DNA from: Maribacter litopenaei
GTDB lineage: Bacteria; Bacteroidota; Bacteroidia; Flavobacteriales; Flavobacteriaceae
Length of the DNA stretch: 64,000 nt
NCBI RefSeq assembly: GCF_025244665.1
Contig: NZ_CP104205.1
Coordinates: forward strand, 1,361,001 to 1,425,000
Reading direction: 5' to 3'
A model generated the notes under the pieces. It worked only from the letters and a program-made list of their open reading frames with translations. It was not told where the DNA came from and ran no database searches. This document shows, piece after piece, positions 28,824-39,261 of the stretch; the stretch's first letter is position 1, and every line of letters starts with the position of its first letter. Made by a program: the position numbers and the translations under genes.

Positions 28824-29942
28824 TTAATTGTTCAGCATAACCGGCATTACCAACATGGTAATATTTTCCCCTTCGTCCAAACCGTCTATAGGTGTTAGAA
28901 TTCCTGCTCGGTTGGGTAAACTCATCTCCAGTGAGACTTCGTCAGATCCCAAGTTGTTCAACATTTCCACAAGGAATCTAGAGTTGAACCCAATTTGCAT
29001 ATCATCACCCTGATAGGAACAAGTCAGTCGTTCCTCCGCCTTGTTGGAATAATCAAGATCTTCCGCTGAAATATTCAATTCAGCCCCAGCAATCTTAAGC
29101 CGAATTTGATGTGTAGTTTTATTGGAGAATATAGATACCCTTTTTACAGAGCTTAAAAACTGACTTCTAGCTATTGTTAGTTTATTAGGGTTTTCCTTTG
29201 GAATAACCGCTTCGTAATTTGGATACTTGCCATCAATTAATCGACAAATAAGTTCGGTATCGTCAAAGGTAAATTTTGCATTACTGTCATTGTACTCTAT
29301 TAACACATCGGATTCACTTCCTGCCAAAATGCCTTTCAATAATGTGAGGGGCTTTTTGGGCATGATAAATTCAGCAACCTCTGATGCGGTAACGTCCTCT
29401 CTTTGATATTTTACTAATTTATGCGCATCAGTAGCCACAAAAGTTAAACTTTCCGGTGAAAACTGGAAAAACACCCCACTCATTACCGGACGCAAATCAT
29501 CATTACCCGCAGCGAAAATTGTTTTGTTAATGGCAGTAGCCAAAATATCCCCTAATAGAGTCGTTGAACTGGGACTGGAAAGCTCTACAGCTTTGGGGAA
29601 CTCTGCCCCGTCTGCATAGGCCAGGGCGTATTTACCATGGTTTGAGCTGATTTCTACGGTATTATTATCTGCAACTATAAATGTCAAGGGTTGCTCGGGA
29701 AAAGTCTTTAAAGTGTCCAAAAGTAACCTAGCCGGAACTGCGATAGTTCCTTCATTATCGGAATCCACATTCAAAACAGAGCTCATGGTGGTCTCTAAGT
29801 CTGATGCCGACACTGTCAATTTATCTTTGTTGAGATCAAACAGGAAATTGTCCAAAATTGGAAGGGTGTTGCTATTGTTAATAACACCGCCCAATATTTG
29901 AAGTTGTTTTAATAAATAGGTACTGGAGACAATAAATTTCAT
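28824..29942 (-). CDS. dnaN: DNA polymerase III sliding clamp (beta subunit)
   Basis: Intact 372-residue processivity clamp. I start at MKFIVSSTYLLKQLQILGGV (29942) because this is where DnaN proteins begin; an upstream in-frame ATG would add ten unrelated residues. Blocks NTLPILDNFLFDL, TIAVPARLLLDTLK, AGNDDLRPVMSGVFF, FVATDAHKLVKY, LICRLIDGKYPNYEAVIP and the ending ITMLVMPVMLNN are characteristic of the three-domain clamp. It is free of frameshifts. A TATCTTTG box upstream at 30028-30035 is the likely promoter. Confidence 0.94.
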   Translation of the reverse strand: MKFIVSSTYLLKQLQILGGVINNSNTLPILDNFLFDLNKDKLTVSASDLETTMSSVLNVDSDNEGTIAVPARLLLDTLKTFPEQPLTFIVADNNTVEISSNHGKYALAYADGAEFPKAVELSSPSSTTLLGDILATAINKTIFAAGNDDLRPVMSGVFFQFSPESLTFVATDAHKLVKYQREDVTASEVAEFIMPKKPLTLLKGILAGSESDVLIEYNDSNAKFTFDDTELICRLIDGKYPNYEAVIPKENPNKLTIARSQFLSSVKRVSIFSNKTTHQIRLKIAGAELNISAEDLDYSNKAEERLTCSYQGDDMQIGFNSRFLVEMLNNLGSDEVSLEMSLPNRAGILTPIDGLDEGENITMLVMPVMLNN

Positions 29943-30250
29943 TGGTCGTTCTCGGTTTTGTTTCAATCTCAAAAGCTTTCTTAACCTTTAGGAAAATACC
30001 CAATAGGTTGCCGCTTTTGCCATCAAACAAAGATATTTTAAAAGGATATTTATAGGAAACAAACTTATCAACAGTCTAGTATGAGGTGGTCTATCTTGAA
30101 TTAACCATTTTACTGGGGTTAAGCAACCGTTTTATACAAAAACGTAAATGGAGTTATTAACTATAAAGATGTTTGAAACAGTATTCTGGTTTCCCTAAGT
30201 GTTCAATCACCAAATACGAAAATGGCCTATTGGAGATAATACATTTCTGT
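29943..30250. promoter_or_regulatory. dnaN upstream region with candidate promoter
   Basis: 308 bases with no supported gene. On the minus strand TATCTTTG (30028-30035) is a -7 box with a TTTG 24 bases further upstream, giving a dnaN leader of about 80 bases. A weak CGTTTT/AAAACG hairpin occurs near 30130-30146, without a clear T-run. Short reading frames here have no recognisable content. Confidence 0.4.
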
Positions 30251-31081
30251 TTAAAGAAAATCTATAATGATAGTATCCCTATAATCCAGTCCCAAAAGTG
30301 TGGCCGCACCCCCTACAGTTTTAAGGTTACTTTTGTAAATGGCCAATTCAATATATTCAGATGAATTAAAAAGAGCCAAAAGGTCACCATCACCTTTTCG
30401 TTTACTTTTTTCAACGGAATAATCGATAATATCATTATAGGCCTTGTGTATCTTTTTGATTTTATGGTTCCGCACCAAAAGTTCAAAATCCCGTCCTTTT
30501 CTGTAGGCTTCAAAAAGATGTTTTTGAATGTTGGTCACCACGTTGCCATAATTGTCAATGTAGATAACACTACCTATAATCTTTTTGCCATCGTCTACGA
30601 TACGAGGCATAAATTCCCTTAGATCCTTAAGTTCGTTAAAAGGCTTTCCAACAACCTCCAATGTACCACCTCGGGCAATATGGCAGGCTACTTGTACAAA
30701 GACGCTTAAAACAGGAAAGGAACCATGCAAGGGATCTGGAATTTTAATCTCAACGATTTTTTCCGGTTTTACTTCTGAAGTAATAAGCCCAATGACCCCT
30801 GTGTTGGCACTAATAAAGTAGTGTCCGTTGATTAATATGGCAATATGCTGATTCTCTTGGGTAGCTTCTGAGTCGACACCTACTATATGAATGGAACCCT
30901 TTGGAAAACTATTATATGAATTTTTAAGTATGTAGGCACACTCTTGTATGTTAAAGGGAGCCACATTATGGGAAATATCAACAATTTTGGCATCGGGTAA
31001 TTCGCTATAAATGGATCCTTTTAATACCCCAACAAAGTGGTCTTTCAATCCAAAATCGGTAGTGAGGGTAATGATTGCCAT
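30251..31081 (-). CDS. SAM hydroxide adenosyltransferase (DUF62 / SAM hydrolase family)
   Basis: Intact 276-residue enzyme of the fluorinase/chlorinase superfamily that in most bacteria uses water to convert S-adenosylmethionine to adenosine and methionine. The opening IITLTTDFGLKDHFVGVLKG, the segment VDISHNVAPFNIQECAYIL, HIVGVDSEA and YFISANTGVIGLI form the N-terminal SAM-binding domain, and IYIDNYGNVVTNI begins the C-terminal domain. The D-x-H triad region is present; a halogenase-specific loop is not evident. The gene is divergent from phoH. Confidence 0.88.
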   Translation of the reverse strand: MAIITLTTDFGLKDHFVGVLKGSIYSELPDAKIVDISHNVAPFNIQECAYILKNSYNSFPKGSIHIVGVDSEATQENQHIAILINGHYFISANTGVIGLITSEVKPEKIVEIKIPDPLHGSFPVLSVFVQVACHIARGGTLEVVGKPFNELKDLREFMPRIVDDGKKIIGSVIYIDNYGNVVTNIQKHLFEAYRKGRDFELLVRNHKIKKIHKAYNDIIDYSVEKSKRKGDGDLLALFNSSEYIELAIYKSNLKTVGGAATLLGLDYRDTIIIDFL

Positions 31082-31100
31082 GCAGCAATGTTGATATGTT

Positions 31101-31135
31101 TTTGGTTAGGCAAACTTAATTTTTACTTAAATTTG
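31101..31135 (+). promoter_or_regulatory. phoH promoter (TTTG-N23-TAAATTTG)
   Basis: TTTG at 31101-31104 and TAAATTTG at 31128-31135 fit the Bacteroidota -33/-7 pattern with slightly long spacing. Transcription from about 31140 excludes the ATG at 31138 as a start and supports the TTG at 31211 for phoH. Confidence 0.5.
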
Positions 31136-31210
31136 ATGTACAAAATTAAACAAAAAAATAGCCGAGCGAAATTAAACTTGGCGGAATTAAAATCTTCAAA
31201 ATCCCACTGT

Positions 31211-32164
31211 TTGAACGAAATCGTACTAGAACTCACCGAAGTAAGTCCAAGAGAGTTTTTTGGGCAACAAAATGAAAATATAGAACTTCTAAAAAAATAT
31301 TTTCCAAAATTAAAAATTGTCGCGCGGGGCAATAAAATAAAAGCCTATGGTGACGAAGACCAACTCGAGGAATTCGATAAGCGCTTTGATATGCTTACGG
31401 AGCATTTTGTGAAGTATAATAAGCTAGATGAAAATAGTATAGAACGAGTTCTAATGAGCGAGGATTCCAAGGATTACCATGGCCCCGAAAATAGTGGGGA
31501 AACATTGATCCATGGTGTAAGTGGCAGATTGATTAAGGCACAAACCGTGAATCAACGTAGATTGGTGGATGCGGCAAAGAAAAATGATATGGTATTTGCC
31601 ATTGATCCTGCTGGTACTGGTAAAACATATACCGGAGTGGCGTTGGCGGTAAAGGCATTGAAGGAAAAGCAGGTACGTAGAATTATTTTGACTAGACCTG
31701 CTGTTGAGGCCGGGGAAAATCTTGGCTTTTTACCAGGTGACCTGAAGGAAAAATTGGATCCCTACATGCAACCTTTATATGATGCCCTTAGAGATATGAT
31801 ACCCGCTGAAAAGTTAGCGCATTATATTGAAAATGGTACTATACAAATTGCACCTATGGCCTTCATGCGAGGAAGGACCCTAGACGATGCATTCGTAATT
31901 TTGGATGAGGCCCGAACACGACCCATGCGCAGATGAAAATGTTCCTGACCCGTATGGGAAGAAATGCCAAGTTTTTACTTACAGGGGATCCGGGACAAAT
32001 AGATTTACCCGGAAGAACTATTTCTCGGACTAAAGGAGGCTTTGTTGATATTACAAAATGTGGAGGGCATCGAAATTATATATTTGGACGATAAGGACGT
32101 CATTCGCCATAAATTGGTAAAGAAAGTGATAGATGCCTATAAAACAATAGAACATCAAAACTAA
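31211..32164 (+). CDS. phoH: PhoH family ATPase (PhoL type), two frameshifts
   Basis: PhoH-like P-loop NTPase of about 318 residues: an N-terminal KH-like region ([32 protein letters not shown]), the Walker [40 protein letters not shown] and PLYDALRDM, then [21 protein letters not shown] (Walker B) after repair. Breaks are at 31912-31915 (CCGA) and 32023-32028 (TCTCGG); restoring CCAGA/TCTGG yields [19 protein letters not shown] and the stop at 32162-32164. The start is taken as TTG 31211 ([10 protein letters not shown]) from family alignment and promoter position. It lies 5 bases ahead of purC, so the two may be co-transcribed. Confidence 0.87.
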
Positions 32165-32169
32165 AATGC

Positions 32170-33123
32170 ATGTCGAATACCATTTTTGATACCAATTTTA
32201 CATTTCCGGGACAAAAAAGTGTTTATAAAGGTAAGGTTAGGGAAGTATATGCCTTGGAGGATGATATGCTTATCATGATTGCCACAGATCGTCTTTCTGC
32301 CTTTGATGTTGTAATGCCGAAAGGGATTCCATACAAGGGGCAAATTCTAAACCAAATTGCTACCAAAATGATGGCTTCTACATCGGATATCGTTCCAAAT
32401 TGGTTGACGGCCACGCCAGATCCCAATGTGGCCATAGGACATGCATGCGAACCCTTTAAGGTAGAAATGGTTATTCGAGGATATTTATCAGGTCACGCTG
32501 CTAGGGAATACAAGGCTGGAAAAAGAGTACTGTGCGGAGTTCCCATGCCGGAGGGTCTAAAAGAAAACGATAAGTTTCCGACACCAATTATTACTCCTGC
32601 GACCAAAGCAGAAATGGGGGACTATGACGAGGATATTTCCCGCGATGATATTTTAAAAAGGGGTATCGTTTCCAAGGAGGATTATGAGGTATTGGAGAAA
32701 TATACGAGAGCTTTATTTCAACGCGGTACTGAAATTGCTGCTAATCGTGGTCTTATTTTGGTGGATACCAAATATGAGTTTGGTAAAACCAAGGATGGGA
32801 AAATTGTATTGATTGATGAGATTCATACGCCCGATTCCTCACGATATTTTTATGCAGAAGGCTACCAGGAAAGACAGGATAATAATGAACCTCAAAAACA
32901 ACTGTCAAAGGAATTTGTGAGGCAATGGCTTATCTCAAATGGTTTTCAAGGATTAGAAGGTCAAAAGGTTCCCGAAATGACAGATGAGTACATAGAATCC
33001 GTTTCGGAACGCTATATTGAATTGTACGAGAACATCACTGGTGAAACATTTCAAAAGGCCGATACTGAAAACATCCATCAAAGAATTGAAAAGAACATAT
33101 TGGAGTATCTAAATAAAAACTGA
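32170..33123 (+). CDS. purC: Phosphoribosylaminoimidazole-succinocarboxamide synthase (PurC)
   Basis: Intact 317-residue SAICAR synthase joining aspartate to CAIR in purine synthesis. Motifs [59 protein letters not shown] and [14 protein letters not shown] are diagnostic. The long form (~310 residues) is the Bacteroidota/eukaryote-like type. It follows phoH by 5 bases and meets the exonuclease gene end to end. Confidence 0.94.
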   Translation: MSNTIFDTNFTFPGQKSVYKGKVREVYALEDDMLIMIATDRLSAFDVVMPKGIPYKGQILNQIATKMMASTSDIVPNWLTATPDPNVAIGHACEPFKVEMVIRGYLSGHAAREYKAGKRVLCGVPMPEGLKENDKFPTPIITPATKAEMGDYDEDISRDDILKRGIVSKEDYEVLEKYTRALFQRGTEIAANRGLILVDTKYEFGKTKDGKIVLIDEIHTPDSSRYFYAEGYQERQDNNEPQKQLSKEFVRQWLISNGFQGLEGQKVPEMTDEYIESVSERYIELYENITGETFQKADTENIHQRIEKNILEYLNKN

Positions 33124-33774
33124 TTATCTCAGGTTTTTAAGTGAGAGTTCTCTTTTCTCCTTTAATTTTGATAAAATTTTTAGAAAGGCTATGGCTGTGA
33201 TATAGGCGTCTCCTAGGGCCGTGTGCCTGTCTTTTTTGGAAATTGAAAATTTCTCGGTTAAATCATCTAAAGAATAATGTTCTTTAGGTTGAACCAAATA
33301 GGATTTAATGAGAGTTTTCTTAAATAAAACGCCAGTGTCCAAATAAATATTCTTTAGTTTCGGCAGATCCAATCTTTTAAGGGCACTATTAATCATTCCG
33401 ATATCAAAACCAGCGTGATGTGCCACTAGGATATGATTTCCCACATATTTTAGAAACCTTTGGATTGCTTCTTCCTCCGAAATGCAATCCTGCTTGCTAT
33501 TCCTGAGTATTCCATGAATGGGAACACTTTCTTTGTTAAATGCCTCCTGTTGTAAGTAGACATCCAAAATTTCATTCACTTGAATATTGTGGCCCTTTAG
33601 TTTTAGTGCACCGATGGACAGTATACGGTCATTCATTTTGTCGAATCCTGTTGTCTCAGTATCAAGAACCACAAAGGTTAGCTCATCGAATTCTTTTGGC
33701 AAGGGCTTCTTAAAAAGTGCGGCATATGTTTGCCAATAATCGGGATATTTTGAAGAACGGTTAAAGATACCCAT
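33124..33774 (-). CDS. DEDDh 3'-5' exonuclease (DnaQ/epsilon-like)
   Basis: Intact 216-residue exonuclease. ExoI motif FVVLDTETTGFDKMNDRIL, ExoII region VAHHAGFDIGMINSAL, and ExoIII DRHTALGDAYITAIAFL carry the D-E-D-D-h residues for two-metal catalysis. It is too short for a polymerase-fused form and the N-terminal PDYWQTY region is typical of stand-alone Bacteroidota proteins. Its start overlaps the stop of the cNMP/CBS/nucleotidyltransferase gene by one base, so the two should be translated together. Confidence 0.9.
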   Translation of the reverse strand: MGIFNRSSKYPDYWQTYAALFKKPLPKEFDELTFVVLDTETTGFDKMNDRILSIGALKLKGHNIQVNEILDVYLQQEAFNKESVPIHGILRNSKQDCISEEEAIQRFLKYVGNHILVAHHAGFDIGMINSALKRLDLPKLKNIYLDTGVLFKKTLIKSYLVQPKEHYSLDDLTEKFSISKKDRHTALGDAYITAIAFLKILSKLKEKRELSLKNLR

Positions 33775-35695
33775 CAGCCCAAAATATTGGAAACCTTAAA
33801 GCGTATGGAAATCACGTCCTGAATCTCCTTAATGGCCTTAAAGGTTCGTTTAAGTTTCATTTTTTCTTCCTTTGTCAAGGATTCCAATTCAATATATCTA
33901 CCGGAATCATGGTGGAGCAATCCCTGTTTGGTTCTAAATTTCAATAATGCCTTCGTGGCATAGGAACAGGCCGAGATATAAATCCCGATTGTTGGGTTCC
34001 AGTTCCGCCAACTTTTCATATCGTTCCCAAGTATTGCTAATTCCTTTGACCGAGTGAGATAGAATGAGTACTCGAGCGGCATCAATGAGAGGTCTTAATG
34101 CCCTGTTTTTTAAATCGAAAAAGTCCTTATGCTGCCCGTCCTGTTCAACCAAAAATGACCTAAAGAAGCCTGAGGGAGATGGACTTTGCAAAGCTCCATT
34201 GGCAATATGGACTAAGAAAATAGGGTATTTGGTAACATTGTCAAAAATATAATCGGACATCTCATTTACCAAATCCTTATGGCCATAAGACAAGCTGTAA
34301 TCGAAAAAAATGGAAGACATCAGTACTTCATTGGGGCCCGGATTGATGATCCAATAGGATATTTTGTTTTTCCATTCCTGTACACTTAGGCACCACTTAG
34401 GATTGGATGCCATCATATCCGCTGGACAATATTCATACCCAATTTTGTTAAGTCCTTTGGTCACTTTTTTAGAAAGCTCTAAAAAATATTTTGTTGTCTT
34501 GGGCAATTGCTCTTCTTGAACATCTTCGAAAACCAAAGCATTGTCTTGATCGGTATGGAGCAGTTGTTCACCACGACCCTGACTACCCAGTGCCAGCCAG
34601 GCAAAATTAACAGGAGGCAGTACCTCCATTCTTTCCAAGCAGATTTCTATTACTTGTTTAATACAGGTATCGTTTAATTCGGAAATTATCTTAGAGGTCA
34701 AGGCCATGGGGAGATTTTGTCCCAAATAACTATGTAAAAGCATCATGATACTTTTACGAAGTTCCTTTACCTGCTTGATTTTTTTAGCCCGTTTGATAGC
34801 CTTTACTATTACGGCTGGGTTATCTCCTAGAGAAACCATAATGTCATTTTTGGATAGAATTCCTACGGGTTTACTATTAACGGTGCCGTCCTTGGTCAAC
34901 ACAAGATGACTGATATCATTTTTCATCATGGCCATTTGTGCCTGGGCAATCGTCATTTTTTCCGGGTAAGTGATAACTGGGGAAGACATTATGTTTTTAA
35001 CGCTGGAAGTAATGGGAAACTTTCCGGTGACTACCTTGTTTCTTAAATCTTTATCTGTGACTATGCCTATAGGTAGCTCATTTTTACAGACCAATATAGA
35101 CCCAATGCGGCTTTTTGTCATTCGTTCAGCAGCCTTTTGAATTGTGGTTTTCGATCCGCAAGTGATTAATTTTTTAGAATAGCGGACAGGTTGAAAATCA
35201 TCAATGACCAAATTGCCCTGAGTATTTAAACTTGCAGATATGCCTATTTTTTCTAAGTTTCGGGTCTCGGTTATATGGATTTCTTGTATTGGAGGCGAAA
35301 CTTTCGGTTAAAAAGTTCGACACGCGCTGATTGGACTCGGTGATAGGTTTGAAAATGGCAATAGGAATGGCGTAAAGAATGGACTCTTCATAAGCCCTAG
35401 CTTCCAATTTGTAGTTTTCCTTGGCAATCAAAGGTCTAAGACCAAAGATATCACCCTCGTCACAATAATCCATTATTGATTTTATATTTGGATTATTGAG
35501 TTCGATAGCCCCTTTGTGCACTACATAGAAATGTGGGTGAGCCTCTTCGTTCAATGAAAAAACCAAACTTCCCTTTTCTTTATAAATAATGGAAACTTGT
35601 TGGGATAAATCCTCCAATAACTTTTCCTCCATAATATTAAAAGGAGGGTAGTTTTTTAAAAAATCGGCAACACGTTCCGAAATTAGGTTCTTCAT
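33774..35695 (-). CDS. cNMP-binding / CBS / DUF294 nucleotidyltransferase protein, two frameshifts
   Basis: About 640 residues in domain order: cyclic-nucleotide-binding fold (residues ~1-135, YVVHKGAIELNN), two CBS domains (RIGSILVCKNELPIGIVTDKDLR, VGILSKNDIM), then a GlnD-like DUF294 nucleotidyltransferase (WLALGSQGRGEQLLHTDQDNALVF) and its C-terminal helical DUF294_C domain. Breaks lie near 35289-35292 (restoring CCAGA gives SFASRIQEIHITETRNLEK) and at 33971-33976 (CCGAGA, restored LYLACSYATKALLKF). The fold suggests nucleotidyl transfer controlled by small nucleotides, target unknown. Neighbours: sdaA upstream by 18 bases, exonuclease overlapping downstream. Confidence 0.82.
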
Positions 35696-35713
35696 TTGTT
35701 TATAATTTTTCTA

Positions 35714-37147
35714 CTAGCAATCGCTTAGAAAAACACCAACGGCCAATCCTCCTTCAGAAGTTTCTTTGTATTTGGAACTCATATCCTTGGCCGTTTCCCA
35801 CATGGTTTGTACCACCTTGTCCAAGGGTACCTTCGCTTCTGATGGATCCGATCCCAATGCCAACTCTGCCGCATTAATGGCCTTGATGGCTCCCATAGAA
35901 TTTCGTTCTATACATGGAATTTGGACGAGGCCACCTATGGGGTCACAGGTAAGGCCCAAATGATGTTCCATGGCTATCTCCGCGGCCATGAGTACTTGTT
36001 CGGAGTCCCACCCAGTAGTTCTGTTAAAGCTCCTGCCGCCATAGCAGAGGAAACTCCTATTTCGGCCTGACAACCGCCCATAGCAGCAGAGATGGTCGCT
36101 CCTTTTTTAAAGATGCTTCCAATTTCCCCGGCCACTAATAGAAATTGTTTTATGTGTTCAAAATTACCCGCATGGTTTTCAATGACCAAGTAGTACATTA
36201 AAACTGCGGGTATTACACCTGCACTTCCATTGGTAGGTGCGGTCACAACTCTTCCTAAAGAGGCATTCACTTCATTTACACTAAGTGCAAAACAACTTAC
36301 CCATTGCAAGATTTGTCTGAATTTGACCTCGGTCTGTCTGATTGTTTGTAACCATTCCTCCGGATTGGAATAGGGGAGGTCGCCCTTAAGATTTTCATGC
36401 AGCTCAAATGCCCTTCGTTTTACATTGAGCCCGCCAGGTAATTTTCCTTCGGTATGGCATCCGGTGTACATACACTCTAACATGGTGTTCCAAACCCTGC
36501 TAATAGCATGATCAATTTCTTCATCGGATCTTAATGATTTTTCATTTTCCAAAACTATTTCGGATATAATATTGGAATTTTTGTTACAGACCTCCAATAG
36601 CTCAGCTCCGTTTTCAATAGGGTAAGGAAAATTGTTAAAGACTTTATTCTTTTTTTTGGCATTTTTTCGTTCCTCGACTACCACAAATCCTCCTCCAATT
36701 GAATAATATGTTTTGGAGGTTTTTTTACCACTAACCAGATTAGCATTAAATTTTAATCCATTGGCATGGAAGGGCAGAAATTTTTTATGGAAGACAATAT
36801 CATTTTCTCGGGTTGAAGCTTAAGATTTTAGTCCCACCAAAATTTAACTTACAGGAGCTTTTTACCGCGTCGACTAGTCCATGGATGTTTTCTATGGGTA
36901 TGGATTCGGGGTCGGTACCCAATAATCCTAGAATGATGGCGTAATCTGTGGCATGTCCTTTACCAGTTAGTGAAAGTGAACCGTATACGTGAACCGAAAT
37001 TGAGACCACCTTGTCAAATTGCCCTTCTTCTTTAAGTTCTTTGATCCATCTTTCTGCCGCTCTCCAAGGTCCCAAGGTGTGGGAGCTAGAAGGACCAATG
37101 CCAATTTTGAGCATGTCAAAAATGCTAATGCTTTCTCTTTGTAACAT
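35714..37147 (-). CDS. sdaA: L-serine ammonia-lyase, two frameshifts
   Basis: Iron-sulfur L-serine deaminase giving pyruvate and ammonia. The beta domain has [24 protein letters not shown]. The alpha domain has [40 protein letters not shown], and [18 protein letters not shown], carrying the cluster cysteines. Breaks at 36806-36811 (TCTCGG) and 35999-36003 (TTCGG) are resolved by TCTGG, giving SFNPENDIVFH and [20 protein letters not shown] and a ~478-residue single-chain enzyme of normal length. A minus-strand TAACTTTG box at 37177-37184 is the likely -7 element. Confidence 0.9.
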
Positions 37148-37176
37148 TATTCTTTAAAAAGTCTATTACTAATGTA

Positions 37177-37184
37177 CAAAGTTA
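37177..37184 (-). promoter_or_regulatory. Candidate sdaA -7 box (TAACTTTG)
   Basis: Minus-strand TAACTTTG fits TAnnTTTG and stands 29 bases before the sdaA ATG. A -33 TTTG is not clear. Confidence 0.4.
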
Positions 37185-37256
37185 GATTGAGGTGATAATT
37201 GTTTTCGCATTTGATTTAATTGGTGTCCAATGAGAATAGTCATTTAATTGAATAAA

Positions 37257-37295
37257 TGACATCCTGTCAGTTTTTATCCCTTGGCATATTGTTTG
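37257..37295 (+). promoter_or_regulatory. dnaK control region: TGACA-N3-TGTCA palindrome and -24/-12-like promoter
   Basis: The inverted repeat TGACA-TCC-TGTCA (37257-37269) is followed 11 bases on by TTGGCATATTGTTTG (37281-37295). The latter matches the sigma-54 -24/-12 consensus (TGGCA, then TTG at the right distance) except for the last C. Transcription would begin near 37306, giving a ~42-base leader to dnaK. No TAnnTTTG box is found in the right place, so a non-housekeeping promoter is plausible. Confidence 0.5.
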
Positions 37296-37347
37296 TCATT
37301 TAGAAGATGATTGAAAAATTAAGCACTTAAATTTTAAAACATATAAA

Positions 37348-39261
37348 ATGAGTAAGATTATTGGAATAGATTTGGGTACTACCAACTCCTGTGTCTCCGT
37401 GATGGAAGGTAATGAGCCAGTAGTAATTCCAAACGCAGAAGGGAAAAGAACAACGCCGTCCGTAATAGCTTTTGTTGAGGGCGGTGAAATAAAGGTTGGT
37501 GATCCTGCGAAAAGACAGGCGGTAACCAATCCTAATAAAACTATTTACTCCATAAAAAGATTTATGGGGAATAAATTTTCCGAATCGGAAAAAGAGGCAA
37601 AAAGGGTTCCATATAAAGTAACAAAAGGGGATAACGATACGCCAAGAGTGGATATCGATGGACGTTTGTATACTCCTCAGGAATTGTCTGCAATGATTCT
37701 TCAAAAAATGAAGAAAACTGCGGAGGATTATTTGGGACAGGATGTTACACGTGCGGTAATTACTGTACCGGCTTACTTTAACGATTCCCGTGAGGCAAGC
37801 CACAAAGGAAGCGGGTGAAATTGCCGGTCTAACAGTTGAGCGTATTATCAATGAACCGACAGCTGCCTCATTGGCTTATGGATTGGATAAAAAGGATACC
37901 GATCAAAAAATTGTGGTTTTTGACTTCGGTGGTGGTACACACGATGTATCCATTTTAGAATTGGGAGACGGCGTTTTTGAAGTGTTGGCTACCGATGGGG
38001 ATACGCATCCGGGAGGTGACGATGTCGATCAAAAAATTATAGATTGGTTGGCAGAAGAATTCAAGGCCGAAGAAGGTTTGGATTTACGCGACGATTCCAT
38101 GGCGCTACAAAGATTACGCGAGGCTGCTGAAAAAGCAAAAATCGAATTGTCATCTTCAGCTCAAACTGAAATCAATTTACCATATGTTACGGCCACTGCA
38201 ACGGGGCCAAAGCACTTGGTACGTACGTTGACCAGATCTAAATTCGAGCAATTGATCGCGGATTTGGTAAAAAGAACAATTGAGCCTTGTGAAACTGCCT
38301 TGAAATCTGCAGGACTTTCAAAAAGCGATATTGATGAGATTATTTTGGTAGGTGGTTCTACGAGAATCCCTGCGGTACAGGAAGCTGTTGAGAAATTCTT
38401 TGGCAAGAAACCTTCTAAAGGCGTTAACCCGGATGAAGTTGTGGCCATTGGTGCCGCTATCCAAGGTGGTGTATTGACAGGAGATGTAAAGGATGTATTG
38501 TTATTGGATGTTACTCCATTGTCCCTCGGAATCGAGACTATGGGGAGTGTTATGACCAAATTGATCGAGGCCAACACAACGATCCCAACGAAGAAGTCAC
38601 AAGTGTTTTCCACAGCTGCAGATAATCAGCCTTCGGTAGAAATCCATGTACTTCAAGGTGAGCGTCCTATGGCAGCCGATAATAAAACCATTGGTAAGTT
38701 TCACTTAGATGGAATTCCGCCAGCGCCCGGAGGTACGCCGCAAATTGAGGTAACTTTTGATATTGATGCCAATGGTATCATCAAAGTTTCTGCAACGGAT
38801 AAGGCAACTGGAAAATCCCAGGATATAAGGATTGAAGCATCTTCTCGGATTGACGGAGGAAGAAATCAAAAAGATGAAGGCTGAAGCCGAAGCTAATGCG
38901 GAAAGTGATAAAAAAGCGAAGGAAAAAGCTGATAAGTTGAACGAGGCCGATGGAATGATATTCCGAGACAGAAAAGCAACTATCGGAGTTTGGGGATAAA
39001 TTGTCCGATGACAAGAAAAAACCAATTGAAGAAGCACTTACTGAGCTTAAGGCAGCATATGAAGCTAAGGATGTAGCTCTAATTGCACCTGCTTTGGATA
39101 AAATCAACGAGGCTTGGAAAGTGGCTTCGGAGGAAATGTACAAAGCCCAAGCTGAGGCACAGCAGGGAGGAGAACCGGCACAAGGAGAACCTACTGCTGA
39201 TGGCGGAAGTGCTACGGAAGGCGATAACGTTGAAGACGTAGACTTCGAAGAAGTCAAGTAG
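37348..39261 (+). CDS. dnaK: Chaperone DnaK (Hsp70), three frameshifts
   Basis: Hsp70 chaperone of ~637 residues. ATPase motifs: [40 protein letters not shown] (after repair), [16 protein letters not shown] and [11 protein letters not shown]. The substrate domain has [17 protein letters not shown], and the tail ends EDVDFEEVK. Breaks: 37788-37793 (CCGTGA), 38843-38848 (TCTCGG) and 38963-38968 (CCGAGA). Restoring CCAGA/TCTGG gives the invariant NDSQRQ, ASSGLTEEEI and IFQTEKQL. Because DnaK is needed and highly conserved, these shifts must be sequence errors. Two small variants (THDVS for SFDVS-type residues, THPGGDDVD for TxLGGDDFD) may also be base errors. Confidence 0.94.

Noticed and set aside
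30173-30364. Small plus-strand open frame overlapping the SAM hydrolase 3' end
   Set aside because: No homology or signal; it lies opposite a conserved gene and in the dnaN upstream region.
31037-31210. Extended N terminus for PhoH
   Set aside because: The extra residues do not resemble the family, and the promoter box at 31128-31135 lies inside the proposed extension.
38161-38613. 150-codon antisense open frame opposite dnaK, and similar long antisense frames in tviB, wzc and dnaN
   Set aside because: They mirror conserved coding DNA, have no recognisable protein content, and lack their own promoters or conserved starts.
37348-39261. dnaK and other split genes read as real pseudogenes or as several short genes
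   Set aside because: Both sides of each break keep full conservation, the genes include essential ones, and most breaks share the CCAGA motif, so sequence error is far more likely than decay.
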